From Gloeocapsopsis crepidinum LEGE 06123 (GTDB lineage Bacteria; Cyanobacteriota; Cyanobacteriia; Cyanobacteriales; Chroococcidiopsidaceae): a stretch of DNA of 64,000 nucleotides. A program made the translations under genes and the position numbers. Each line of letters starts with the position of its first letter. The first letter of the stretch is position 1. Below the pieces are notes generated by a model, which saw nothing but the letters and a program-made list of their open reading frames with translations, was not told where the DNA came from and searched no databases. Positions 8,998 through 17,019 of the stretch are shown one piece after another. The stretch covers positions 62,001 through 126,000 of the forward strand of contig NZ_JADEWN010000004.1 in the NCBI RefSeq assembly GCF_015207655.1. The letters run 5' to 3'.

Positions 8998-9813
8998 GTG
9001 AACAATAAATCAGTATGCGATAGTTGGTTCGCAACCAAAAAGATTAGCGATCTCCTCTACTGCATCAACGAAATTCACTACTGGGAATGGAATCGGGCGA
9101 ACATTTGGCTAATCAAAGGAAAAACGCAAGATTTACTGATTGATACAGGTTTAGGTGTTGCTAGCCTGCGTCAATATATCGCCAGTTTGATCGATAAACC
9201 GTTACTGGCGATCGCTTCTCACGTCCACTTCGATCACGCGGGGGGAATTCATGAATTTGACAATATTGCCATTCACACCGCCGAAGCTGAAGCTTTACGT
9301 CATGGAGATTGTCACGCAGCTTTGTGCAATCCTGAGTCAGGTTGGATACTAGACGAACACTTTTCTCAATTACCTTATGCTGGTTTCACTGCGACACAAT
9401 ACACTTTTCAAGCCGCAGAACCAACCCAATTATTGCAAGAGGGAGACGTTATCGATTTAGGCGATCGCGCTTTTGAAATTTTACATCTTCCTGGGCACTC
9501 TCCTGGATGCATTGCCTTATACGACCCATTTAGCCAAGAACTGTTTTCCGGCGATATTGTTTACGACGGTGACTTACTCGATCAACTTCCTGGTAGCGAC
9601 ATTTCCACCTACATTTCCTCTTACGAACGCTTACAGCATTTACCCGTAGAAATCGTTTATCCTGGACACTATCACATGTTTGGACAACAACGAATGCAAG
9701 AACTCATTGCAGATTATCTTGAAGCCAAACGTCAACCTGGTTGCCCTTCAAAAAAATTTAGCCTTAATACTCAAGAAATTGTTAAGCAACACACGCACAG
9801 AAGTGGTAGCTAA
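8998..9813 (+). CDS. MBL-fold metallo-hydrolase
   Basis: A 271-aa metallo-beta-lactamase-fold hydrolase with an intact dinuclear metal site. It has HVHFDH at about 75-80, a downstream metal His in HLPGHSPGCI, the bridging Asp in LFSGDIVYDGD, and a final His in VYPGHYHMFG. Start is GTG 8998; the AACTCCT just upstream is not a strong ribosome site. The tail (QEIVKQHTHRSGS) ends 8 bp before the stop of the convergent TetR gene. The family includes glyoxalase II, lactonases and RNases; nothing here narrows the substrate. No signal peptide is seen, so it is probably cytosolic. Confidence 0.86.
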   Translation: MNNKSVCDSWFATKKISDLLYCINEIHYWEWNRANIWLIKGKTQDLLIDTGLGVASLRQYIASLIDKPLLAIASHVHFDHAGGIHEFDNIAIHTAEAEALRHGDCHAALCNPESGWILDEHFSQLPYAGFTATQYTFQAAEPTQLLQEGDVIDLGDRAFEILHLPGHSPGCIALYDPFSQELFSGDIVYDGDLLDQLPGSDISTYISSYERLQHLPVEIVYPGHYHMFGQQRMQELIADYLEAKRQPGCPSKKFSLNTQEIVKQHTHRSGS

Positions 9814-9820
9814 ACACTAG

Positions 9821-10486
9821 TCAAACCTTTTCTCGAAACTGATCGAGACCATTGAGGATCAATTCGAGTCCGAACTCGAAGTCATGAATACCGTCATAAC
9901 GACCTGCAATGACGTGATGTGTAAGCTGATTGAGGTAAGGGTACTGATCCGCAGGGATGAATGAAACAAAGTTTTTCGCGACCTCTGCATACTCTGTCGT
10001 TGCGAGGGGAAAGTTCAGTTCCTGAAGCGTAAATCCATAAATATGGCTATCGATCGCATTCCACGCCCGATCTGCCATCTCAAACGAAAAGCCTGCTTTG
10101 CATAGACAGCCCAACGTCGCATCTACATAGCGCAACATCGCTGAACCTGTATTCATCTGTGACATTAACGCCATCGTTGCCCAAGGATGACGCAACAGCA
10201 CCTCGTGAGCCGAGATCGCCCGTCGCCGCATTGCTGTTTTCCAGTCAGTTTCAAGGCTAGGCACTTCAATCTCGCTCACTACAATATCAACAATGCCACA
10301 TAAGATATCGTCTTTATTGGTCACGTGGTTATACAGTGACATTGCTTTGATGCCCAATTTCTGAGCCAGCTTCCGCATGGAGAGTGATTCAACGCCTTCC
10401 TCGTCAGCTAGGCACATAGCTGCGTACAGTACTTTTTCCCGACTTAATGGGGTTGGGGGAAGTGTATGAGAGTTTTTTTTAGTCAT
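9821..10486 (-). CDS. TetR/AcrR family transcriptional repressor
   Basis: A 221-aa regulator. The N-terminal helix-turn-helix is LSREKVLYAAMCLADEEGVE followed by SMRKLAQKLGIKAMSLYNHV. The C-terminal ligand-binding part resembles the TetR class-C domain (IDSHIYGFTLQELNFPL). It is divergent from the oxidoreductase gene at 10661. The intergenic region carries two palindromic 15-bp sites on top of the oxidoreductase promoter. The natural reading is that it represses its neighbour, and perhaps itself, until a small molecule binds. The ligand is unknown. Confidence 0.9.
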   Translation of the reverse strand: MTKKNSHTLPPTPLSREKVLYAAMCLADEEGVESLSMRKLAQKLGIKAMSLYNHVTNKDDILCGIVDIVVSEIEVPSLETDWKTAMRRRAISAHEVLLRHPWATMALMSQMNTGSAMLRYVDATLGCLCKAGFSFEMADRAWNAIDSHIYGFTLQELNFPLATTEYAEVAKNFVSFIPADQYPYLNQLTHHVIAGRYDGIHDFEFGLELILNGLDQFREKV

Positions 10487-10550
10487 CTAATCGGATCAAT
10501 TCTTAACGCACAGAACAAGCAAATTCTAGGGTTTGAGTTTGCTTTTCATC

Positions 10551-10590
10551 TTGACAAACTTACGGCGTAAGTTAAACTTACGGTGTAAGT
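10551..10590 (+). promoter_or_regulatory. promoter with twin palindromic TetR-type operators
   Basis: A -35 box TTGACA at 10551-10556 is followed by two near-identical perfect-arm palindromes, ACTTACGGCGTAAGT (10558-10572) and ACTTACGGTGTAAGT (10576-10590), offset by 18 bp. A -10-like TAAACT lies at 10573-10578 between them. Occupancy of either site would block RNA polymerase. The divergent TetR gene is the obvious source of the repressor. The structure is seen directly; the binding is inferred. Confidence 0.8.
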
Positions 10591-10660
10591 CAAAATGTTG
10601 AAGGTCATGAAAACATCGAGTACCCCCATCCCCGTACCAGGGGACAACAAAAATGACAAA

Positions 10661-11632
10661 ATGAAAGCGATCGTCCTCACCAAATACGGTTCACCAGATG
10701 TGTTGAGTCTGCAAGAAGTTGACAAGCCGGTTGTGCCAGACAATGGCATACTGGTGCGGGTTCATGCTGCGTCTGTCAATGCTGGCGACTGGCATCTCAT
10801 GCGAGGAACTCCATTCTTCATGCGCTTGATGTTTGGGGGATTCCTCAAGCCAAAAATCAAGATCATCGGTTTTGATATAGCAGGACAAGTTGAAGCCGTT
10901 GGTAAAGATGTCACGCAGTTTAAGCCTGGTGATGAAGTCTTTGGAGACTTGTCTGAGTGTGGTTTCGGTGCCTTTGCCGAGTACGTTTGTGCAACAGAAA
11001 CTGCATTAGTCCTAAAGCCGAGTGCCACGACATTTGAAGCTGCTGCAACTGTTCCTGGGGCAGCCCTTACCGCTTTGCAGGGTTTGCGAGATGTAGGTCA
11101 GATTCAGTCAGGGCAGAAAGTGTTGATCGCTGGTGCATCCGGCGGTGTGGGTTCTTTTGCAGTGCAGATTGCTAAGGCATTTGGTGCTGAGGTGAGTGCT
11201 GTATGCAGCACAAAAAAAATGGATATGGTGCGATCGCTGGGTGCAGATCGCGTGATTGACTACACTCAAACAGATGTCACTCAAAATGAGCAGCGTTATG
11301 ACCTAATATTTGATGCAGCAGCGTACCGTTCAGTTTTTGACTATTTGCCAATATTGACTCCTGAGGGAACCTACGTCATGGTTGGCGGATCTATCGCTCG
11401 ATTTTTCCAAGTAATGCTTCTTGGATCTGGGATTTCGAGAATCAGCCGCCGGAAGGTAAAATGTCTAGCTGTAAAACCTAATCAAAAGGATCTCGTCACA
11501 TTGAGAGAGTTGATGGTAGCAGGCAAGATCGTCCCCTTTATCGATCGATACTACGACTTAAGCGAAGTCCCTGCCGCAATTCGTCACCTTGAACAGAGGC
11601 AAGTGATGGGAAAAGTTGCCATTCGTGTTTGA
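10661..11632 (+). CDS. zinc-independent MDR alcohol dehydrogenase / quinone oxidoreductase
   Basis: A medium-chain NAD(P)-dependent reductase of the quinone-oxidoreductase type. The family begins at MKAIVLTKYGSPDVL, encoded from ATG 10661. Upstream in-frame ATGs at 10595 and 10607 would add an unconserved tail and sit on or next to the promoter. It has a GroES-like substrate domain (GFDIAGQVEAVGKDVTQFKP) and the Rossmann motif AGASGGVGS; the catalytic-zinc ligands of alcohol dehydrogenases are not apparent. The control region holds two TetR-type operators, so expression is probably induced by a toxic or signalling compound. A role in aldehyde, enone or quinone reduction is plausible but not shown. 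Confidence 0.87.
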   Translation: MKAIVLTKYGSPDVLSLQEVDKPVVPDNGILVRVHAASVNAGDWHLMRGTPFFMRLMFGGFLKPKIKIIGFDIAGQVEAVGKDVTQFKPGDEVFGDLSECGFGAFAEYVCATETALVLKPSATTFEAAATVPGAALTALQGLRDVGQIQSGQKVLIAGASGGVGSFAVQIAKAFGAEVSAVCSTKKMDMVRSLGADRVIDYTQTDVTQNEQRYDLIFDAAAYRSVFDYLPILTPEGTYVMVGGSIARFFQVMLLGSGISRISRRKVKCLAVKPNQKDLVTLRELMVAGKIVPFIDRYYDLSEVPAAIRHLEQRQVMGKVAIRV

Positions 11633-11723
11633 TATACAGTCTGTTAGTTTGTATTTCTCATTACAAAACAAAATTCTCTCTCACCTATACTTGTTATAAT
11701 ATGTATCGTTAACGCGCCTTGTT

Positions 11724-12755
11724 ATGGTATTTACCATTTCAACCAAAGTAACATCAAAAATTGACACTTCTTATTATTTGCATCATAAAAAGCATCTGTG
11801 GAATGCGATCGCGATTGCCTATGCTTTAGGTGGATACGGTAGTGCGATCGCGCTGATCCTTTCAAATTTTTGGTTCAACGCCTTAGGAGTTGTATTACTT
11901 GCTCATAGCCTGGTTATTTCAGCATATCTCTCTCATGAGTTTATGCACGGTACAATTTTTGCTGAGCGCAAGTGGAATGCCGTAGGTGGTAATATCATGC
12001 TTTGGCTCAACGGTGGCTGCTATGCTCGATTCAAAGATTTAACTCAAGATCATATTGCCCATCACATTAATCGCGTAGACTTTGCTTCTTTTGATTTGCA
12101 AAGCTGGATGCATCAACTTCCTGTACCTATTCGCCGTGTAACTTTAGCCTTGGAATGGTTGCATTTTCCGATTGTTTCCTTCATCTTCCAATGGCGGAGT
12201 ATTTTAGCCCCTTTTTGGGAACCCCGACGACACGATGAACAAAAACGTCTCATCACGATACTAAGTATACGCAGTTTGCTATTAATAGCATTAGCCTTGC
12301 TTTCTCTTAAAGCTGTAGCACTCTATTTTCTCAGTTATATTGGGATGATTACTGTGCTGCGATTTGTTGATGCTTTTCAACACACTTATGAAGCTATTCC
12401 TGTGGGTTCGCCGTTACCGAAACGAGATTATACTTACGAACAAACTAACACGTTTTCTAACGTAATTTCGCAGCGTTATTGGTGGCTGAACTTACTACTT
12501 TTAAACTTTGGTTATCACAATGCCCACCATGAATTGATGAAATGTCCTTGGCATAGTTTACACGAACTCGATCGCGAGGTTTTTACAGGAGAGGAAGTTC
12601 ATTATATTACGCTACCTGAATTACTAGGAAACTACCATCGCTTTCGCATTACTCGCCTTTTTTCAGATCAAGGTACTGCAATTGATAGTCAAGGTAACTT
12701 GCAATTAGAGACATTTTATGGTGCGATCGGTGTGTCATTCTTAGTGAAGTTTTGA
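11724..12755 (+). CDS. fatty acid desaturase family protein
   Basis: A 343-aa membrane di-iron enzyme. The three histidine boxes are intact: HEFMH at 71-75, HIAHH at 110-114 and HNAHH at 265-269, plus DAFQHTYE near 216-223. Hydrophobic segments near 28-66 and 183-213 place the His boxes on the cytosolic face. The spacing differs from the DesA/DesB acyl-lipid desaturases, so it could be a desaturase or hydroxylase for another lipid. Start is ATG 11724. The next gene begins within a few bases of its stop codon, suggesting co-transcription. The family is firm; the substrate is unknown. Confidence 0.85.
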   Translation: MVFTISTKVTSKIDTSYYLHHKKHLWNAIAIAYALGGYGSAIALILSNFWFNALGVVLLAHSLVISAYLSHEFMHGTIFAERKWNAVGGNIMLWLNGGCYARFKDLTQDHIAHHINRVDFASFDLQSWMHQLPVPIRRVTLALEWLHFPIVSFIFQWRSILAPFWEPRRHDEQKRLITILSIRSLLLIALALLSLKAVALYFLSYIGMITVLRFVDAFQHTYEAIPVGSPLPKRDYTYEQTNTFSNVISQRYWWLNLLLLNFGYHNAHHELMKCPWHSLHELDREVFTGEEVHYITLPELLGNYHRFRITRLFSDQGTAIDSQGNLQLETFYGAIGVSFLVKF

Positions 12756-12760
12756 TTTTA

Positions 12761-13285
12761 ATGCAGTTACCTGAAGTTTTAGAAGACGTTTTTGCGACTC
12801 ATAGCGAACCTAATGCCATTTTTAATGCATTATTACCCGCATTGTGCGATGTATTGCAAACAGATCGATGCTTTTTATATCTGCGTAATCCCCATAATCA
12901 AGAGGGGAAAGTTGCCTATTGTTGGCGACGTAGTACGGAAATTCCTGATGTGATTGATTCTGAGTGGAGTAAAGAACCAGAATCATTAGCCGCAGAAGAT
13001 CCCTTATTTTCAGCAGCATTAGAAGCAAAGCCTTCTGTTTATGTAGAAGATGTAGAAACCGCAAATCCTGAAGTTGTTAACTTAGCGTTTGAACGCAAAC
13101 ATTTTGGACATCGTGCTTTGATTCACGCGCATCTGTGTCAAGATGGCTTGATGTGGGGAATTTTACAGCCGTGTATTTTTGGTCAACCCAGAGTGTGGAG
13201 TGAAAGCGATCGCGCAATTGTGACAGAATTAGAACAACGACTCACACCACTTGCAATTACTTATGTCAAAACTGTGGGAATTTAG
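12761..13285 (+). CDS. GAF domain protein
   Basis: A small single-domain GAF protein of 174 aa from ATG 12761; a TTG at 12752 overlapping the desaturase stop is less likely. The fold is suggested by LPALCDVLQTDRCFLYLR at the start, a central SVYVEDVE strand and the ending WSESDRAIVTELEQRLTPLA. It resembles the phytochrome-like GAF domains common in cyanobacteria. A Cys is present in HAHLCQDGLMWG, but a chromophore site cannot be claimed. No output domain is attached. It sits directly behind the desaturase, and its stop overlaps the stop of the convergent ABC ATPase gene by 4 bp. Confidence 0.75.
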   Translation: MQLPEVLEDVFATHSEPNAIFNALLPALCDVLQTDRCFLYLRNPHNQEGKVAYCWRRSTEIPDVIDSEWSKEPESLAAEDPLFSAALEAKPSVYVEDVETANPEVVNLAFERKHFGHRALIHAHLCQDGLMWGILQPCIFGQPRVWSESDRAIVTELEQRLTPLAITYVKTVGI

Positions 13286-14100
13286 CAATCTCGTAAACAA
13301 TGCATAACTTTACGCTTAATTGCTGTAAATTCTGGCGTTAACTTCATTTCAACATCGCGATCTTGTGGTAAATCTATCGCAATTTCTTGCTTAATTTCTC
13401 CTGGATTAGAACTCATGACAAAAACACGCTGAGATAAAAAGACAGCTTCTTCTACATCGTGCGTGATCATCCAAATTGTAGTATGAGTTTGTTGCCACAA
13501 ATTAAGTAAAAACTGTTGCATTTGCTCTTTCGTTTGAGCATCTAAAGCACCGAAAGGTTCATCCATTAATAATACATCAGGTTCATTTGCTAAAGCACGG
13601 GCTATGGCAACTCTTTGTTTCATTCCACCTGATAGTTGTTGAGGGTAAGCTTTGGCAAACCGAGTTAATCCCACAACTTCTAAAAAGTAAGCAATACGTT
13701 CTTTGCGTTGTTTGGCACAAAGCGATCGCAGTCGCGAACCAAAACCAATATTTCCAGCTACGGTTAACCAAGGGTATAAAGTATAATTTTGAAACACCAT
13801 ACCACGGTCTGAGCCAGGACCAAGTACAATTCCACCATCAACTTTTACTTCGCCTGACGTTGGTTGTATCAATCCAGCAATAATATTAATTAATGTGGAC
13901 TTACCACAACCCGAAGCACCTACAACACAAACAAATTCACTTTCATATAACTGAAAATTAATATTTTTTAAAACTGCTAATTGCTTATGTTGCTGATTAA
14001 AATTCTTATTTAAATTACAAACTTCTAGTTTAGGTTTTTTTTTCTGATGATGAAATTGTGAACTAGCTTGTGTGGGAGTTTTAAGTGAACTTTGAACCAT
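13282..14100 (-). CDS. ABC transporter ATP-binding protein, nitrate/sulfonate/taurine class
   Basis: A 272-aa cytosolic ATPase of the SsuB/TauB/NrtD class. Walker A is GASGCGKST at 61-69, the ABC signature LSGGMKQ at 156-162, Walker B VLLMDE at 176-181, then THDVEEAVFLSQRVFVM. Such ATPases drive import of oxyanions, sulfonates or small N-heterocycles. It is divergent from the permease at 14261 and near a Tat-type lipoprotein gene at 15800-16843; the three should form one importer. The first 25 residues are a poorly conserved Gln/His-rich leader. The stop codon overlaps that of the convergent GAF gene. Confidence 0.9.
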   Translation of the reverse strand: MVQSSLKTPTQASSQFHHQKKKPKLEVCNLNKNFNQQHKQLAVLKNINFQLYESEFVCVVGASGCGKSTLINIIAGLIQPTSGEVKVDGGIVLGPGSDRGMVFQNYTLYPWLTVAGNIGFGSRLRSLCAKQRKERIAYFLEVVGLTRFAKAYPQQLSGGMKQRVAIARALANEPDVLLMDEPFGALDAQTKEQMQQFLLNLWQQTHTTIWMITHDVEEAVFLSQRVFVMSSNPGEIKQEIAIDLPQDRDVEMKLTPEFTAIKRKVMHCLRDC

Positions 14101-14260
14101 TACATTTTTGCTACCAATTGCTAGCAGAGTATTAAAATATTTTTTTATTTAATCGAATAATCAGTTAATAAACTGTTAGCTGCGATACAATGAGTTGCTC
14201 TCTTAAAGAATCATAATCTGATCGAATTATGTCTACTTAGGCTTGGGCTTCATTTTATTT

Positions 14261-15094
14261 ATGACACAAGCATCTCAATCACAAAAGAGATATCTTCCTC
14301 CTTCAACATTTTGGAGTTTACGTCAAGGATTCCCGCAATGGTTACGGCTTTTGCTATCAGCGATCGCCCTAGCTTTACCACTTATCATTTGGGCGTTTAT
14401 TAGCTACAGTGGATTAACAACTCCTGTATTTTTACCAACACCGACAGCAGTACTTGATGCAGGAATTCGGATGTTCGCTGAAGAAAGCTTACATTTAGAT
14501 ATTATTGCAAGTAGTTTGCGCGTTGCATCTGGTTTTTTTGTCGCTGCATTAGTTGGTGTACCAACAGGAATTTTGATGGGAACTTTCCACAGTATGGAAA
14601 GCTTATTGAGTCCGATTGTTGGTACAGTTCGTTATATGCCAGTTGTTGCTTTTGTACCACTAATTATCATTTGGGTTGGTTTAGGTGAATCCGCAAAAGT
14701 TTTGATTATTTTTCTAGGTGTTGTGCTTTACAATGCAATGATGATTGCTGATGCGGTCAAGTTCATTCCCGATGAAATGCTCAATGTTGCTTATACTTTA
14801 GGTTCTAACCGCAGAGAAGTCTTATTCCGCGTCATTGTTCCTGCAGTGTTTCCCAGCGTTTTAGACACATTACGTGTTAATATCTCTGGCGCTTGGAATT
14901 ATTTAGTGATTGCTGAACTTATTGCCTCCCAAAACGGTTTAGGATATCGCATTGTACAGTCACAGCGGTTTCTGCAAACAGATAAAGTTTTATTTGCGAT
15001 CGCCATTATTGGAGTCATTGGCTTATTAATTGATTACAGCTTAAAATTACTCTCCAAAGCTTTAACACCGTGGGCAGATCAAACTCGTAGCTAG
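14261..15094 (+). CDS. ABC transporter permease, nitrate/sulfonate/taurine class
   Basis: A 277-aa inner-membrane permease of the SsuC/TauC class from ATG 14261; an upstream in-frame TTG at 14243 has no support. It has six predicted membrane segments and the ATPase-contact EAA-type loop ADAVKFIPDEMLNVAYTLGS, followed by RREVLFRVIVPAVFPSVLDT. It shares a divergent control region with the ATPase at 13282-14100 and is followed after 46 bp by a cysteine hydrolase gene. That linkage hints that the hydrolase acts on the imported compound, but the substrate is not deducible. Confidence 0.9.
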   Translation: MTQASQSQKRYLPPSTFWSLRQGFPQWLRLLLSAIALALPLIIWAFISYSGLTTPVFLPTPTAVLDAGIRMFAEESLHLDIIASSLRVASGFFVAALVGVPTGILMGTFHSMESLLSPIVGTVRYMPVVAFVPLIIIWVGLGESAKVLIIFLGVVLYNAMMIADAVKFIPDEMLNVAYTLGSNRREVLFRVIVPAVFPSVLDTLRVNISGAWNYLVIAELIASQNGLGYRIVQSQRFLQTDKVLFAIAIIGVIGLLIDYSLKLLSKALTPWADQTRS

Positions 15095-15140
15095 GTTATT
15101 TTTCCTCTAGGGCTGGGGTAGCTCATTACTTAAAATAACT

Positions 15141-15734
15141 ATGGTGCAATTAAACTTATCAAAAACCGCATTAGTTTGCGTCGATATGCAAGCAGGAGTC
15201 TTCACAGGTGAAGGAAACTTACATCATGTTGGCACTAGTGAAGTTCTTTCTAAAGCAAAAAAAGTTCTAGCAGCAGTGCGGGAAACAAAAATACCAATTA
15301 TTCACTTCCAAGAAGTACATCGTAAAGAGATGGTAGACTTTGGTAGAGAACTAGACGGTGCAGAAGCTGTACATTGTTTAGAAACTTGGGCTAGCACTGA
15401 TTACTATTGGGAATTAGCACCAATCGATGGTGAGTTTGCAATTTCTAAACGACGTTATAGTTGCTTTTTCGGTACAGAATTAGAAATTCTCCTTCGGGGG
15501 TTGAAAGTAGATACTGTTGTGTTAATGGGAATGATGACAAATGTTTGCGTTCATTACACCGCAGCCGATGCACATCAACGCGATTATCATTTTCACGTTA
15601 TTGAAGATTGCTGCGCTGGTTCTGATTGGGATGCCCATTGGGCAGCTTTAAATGCAATGGAATATTTACAAACAGGTGCGCGCATTTTCCACACTGATTT
15701 TATGGCAGCTTTGCAGTTAGTAAAAGCCAAGTGA
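15141..15734 (+). CDS. cysteine hydrolase, isochorismatase-like
   Basis: A 197-aa member of the isochorismatase-like hydrolase superfamily, which includes nicotinamidase and ureidoacrylate/N-carbamoyl amidohydrolases. The catalytic triad is intact: Asp15 (VCVDMQ), Lys103 (ISKRRYSCFFGT) and Cys136 (MTNVCVHYTAADAHQRDY). The conserved cis-peptide segment MGMMTNVC is present. A Cys nucleophile points to amide or carbamoyl hydrolysis, not vinyl-ether cleavage. It lies inside a nitrate/sulfonate-class transporter locus, suggesting breakdown of an imported nitrogen compound. This is inference. The gene ends at a perfect palindrome that serves as terminator. Confidence 0.87.
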   Translation: MVQLNLSKTALVCVDMQAGVFTGEGNLHHVGTSEVLSKAKKVLAAVRETKIPIIHFQEVHRKEMVDFGRELDGAEAVHCLETWASTDYYWELAPIDGEFAISKRRYSCFFGTELEILLRGLKVDTVVLMGMMTNVCVHYTAADAHQRDYHFHVIEDCCAGSDWDAHWAALNAMEYLQTGARIFHTDFMAALQLVKAK

Positions 15735-15764
15735 TTAATGACTATTCATGAATAGTCATTAATC
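15733..15764. terminator. bidirectional terminator, perfect 32-bp palindrome
   Basis: The arm GATTAATGACTATTCA is followed at once by its exact reverse complement, centred between 15748 and 15749. It overlaps the cysteine-hydrolase stop codon and lies between two convergent genes. Such a structure would fold on either strand. There is no long U-tract. Confidence 0.65.
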
Positions 15765-15799
15765 TCCCATTCCCTACTCCCTGTTCTCATCAAATTCAA

Positions 15800-16843
15800 T
15801 TATGTTTGTACTTCCTTCAGAAATCTAGGTTCTAGGGTATTAGTTAAATCTGGGGCTTGAGGAATCTGTTTTTGCGATACAAGAAATTGTGATAAGTCAT
15901 TCATATGAGTAAGTAAATATATATCACTTTGAGGATTGCCCAGCATTTCTAAATTTGTTGGTAAATCAATTAATCTGACACCTTTGAGTTGTTCTTCTAC
16001 TTCTTGGGGTGTCAACTGCAAACGTTTACCAGCGATCGCCAGCGCTTCATCGCGATCTGTTTCCATAAATTCTCGCGCCTGCAAAATTCCTTGAATAAAT
16101 CCTGTCACAGTGTTGGGGTTAGCTTCAATGAACTGATTGCTAAACAGGTAGACATCCACAATTGCTGTTGGCATTTTAGAAGTATCGTAGATAATCCTGC
16201 CGTCTTGCTGTGCTTGATCTGCTTTTTGTAAAAATGGTGAATAAGTCACCGCAATCTCGGTTCTACCAGCTTGATACGCCGCTGCTGCTGCATCAGGAGT
16301 TACATTTGTTAGTCTGACATCATCACCACTTAAGCCTGCTTCCTTCAAAACTTGTAGTAAGAAGAAATGGCTAACTCCGCCAACTTCGACAGCAACTTCT
16401 TTACCTCTAAAGTCAGCGATAGTGGTAATACTGTTCCGCGCCAGAATACCATCGCCGCCTAAGGAGTTATCTGCTGCCATGATGATGCGATAGTCTACTC
16501 CTTTTGCCGACAACGATACAGCTTCGGATGTCACCAACGCTTGACTATCAAGACGCCCTGCACCAAAAGCCGCCATAGCATCGGTGGCTGAACTAAAATC
16601 TCTAAAATCGAGGTTTAAACCTCCTGCCTGAAAAAAGCCTTTCTCTAAAGCAATATACAAAGGCGTATATCCAATCCACAGGGTACTTCCTGATGTCGCT
16701 GGAACCGCTTCTGTAGCAGTTGACGACGTATTAGAAAGCGATCCTGATGGTTGCTGAGTACACGCGTGTAAAGCCAAACTCCCTGCAAATCCTGTAAATA
16801 ACGATAGTGCTTGACGGCGCGTCCAATATGAATTACTACTCAT
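15800..16843 (-). CDS. ABC transporter substrate-binding lipoprotein, nitrate/sulfonate class, Tat-exported
   Basis: A solute-binding protein of the SsuA/NMT1 type, about 347 aa from ATG 16843 (in-frame starts at 16849 and 16885 exist). The leader WTRRQALSLF has twin arginines, and the lipobox LHAC places the lipidated Cys at about residue 28. It is thus probably a Tat-exported lipoprotein tethered on the periplasmic face. The mature part has the expected LWIGYTPLYIALEKGFF, DAMAAFGAGRLDSQAL and FRGKEVAVEVGGVSHFFL. It faces the permease and hydrolase genes across a palindromic terminator, and with the ATPase at 13282 completes the importer. The ligand is not determinable. Confidence 0.9.
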   Translation of the reverse strand: MSSNSYWTRRQALSLFTGFAGSLALHACTQQPSGSLSNTSSTATEAVPATSGSTLWIGYTPLYIALEKGFFQAGGLNLDFRDFSSATDAMAAFGAGRLDSQALVTSEAVSLSAKGVDYRIIMAADNSLGGDGILARNSITTIADFRGKEVAVEVGGVSHFFLLQVLKEAGLSGDDVRLTNVTPDAAAAAYQAGRTEIAVTYSPFLQKADQAQQDGRIIYDTSKMPTAIVDVYLFSNQFIEANPNTVTGFIQGILQAREFMETDRDEALAIAGKRLQLTPQEVEEQLKGVRLIDLPTNLEMLGNPQSDIYLLTHMNDLSQFLVSQKQIPQAPDLTNTLEPRFLKEVQT

Positions 16844-17019
16844 GCTCATGAGTATCTTGATCCCTAATTTACTCTCTCGCATCATTAAGCGATTTATTTA
16901 AATGAAAAATTGTTAATAAAAATACAATTTGCAGAGTTATAATTCTATAACTTTTTAGGTAGCTATTAGTTGCATCTACGAATTAGCAGACAAATTGCTG
17001 CTGTAGTAAACTACTCACA

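Noticed and set aside
16886-17019. NtcA site before bgtB
   Set aside because: GTA and TAC triplets occur, but not at the required 8-bp spacing (6 bp at GTAGTAAACTAC).
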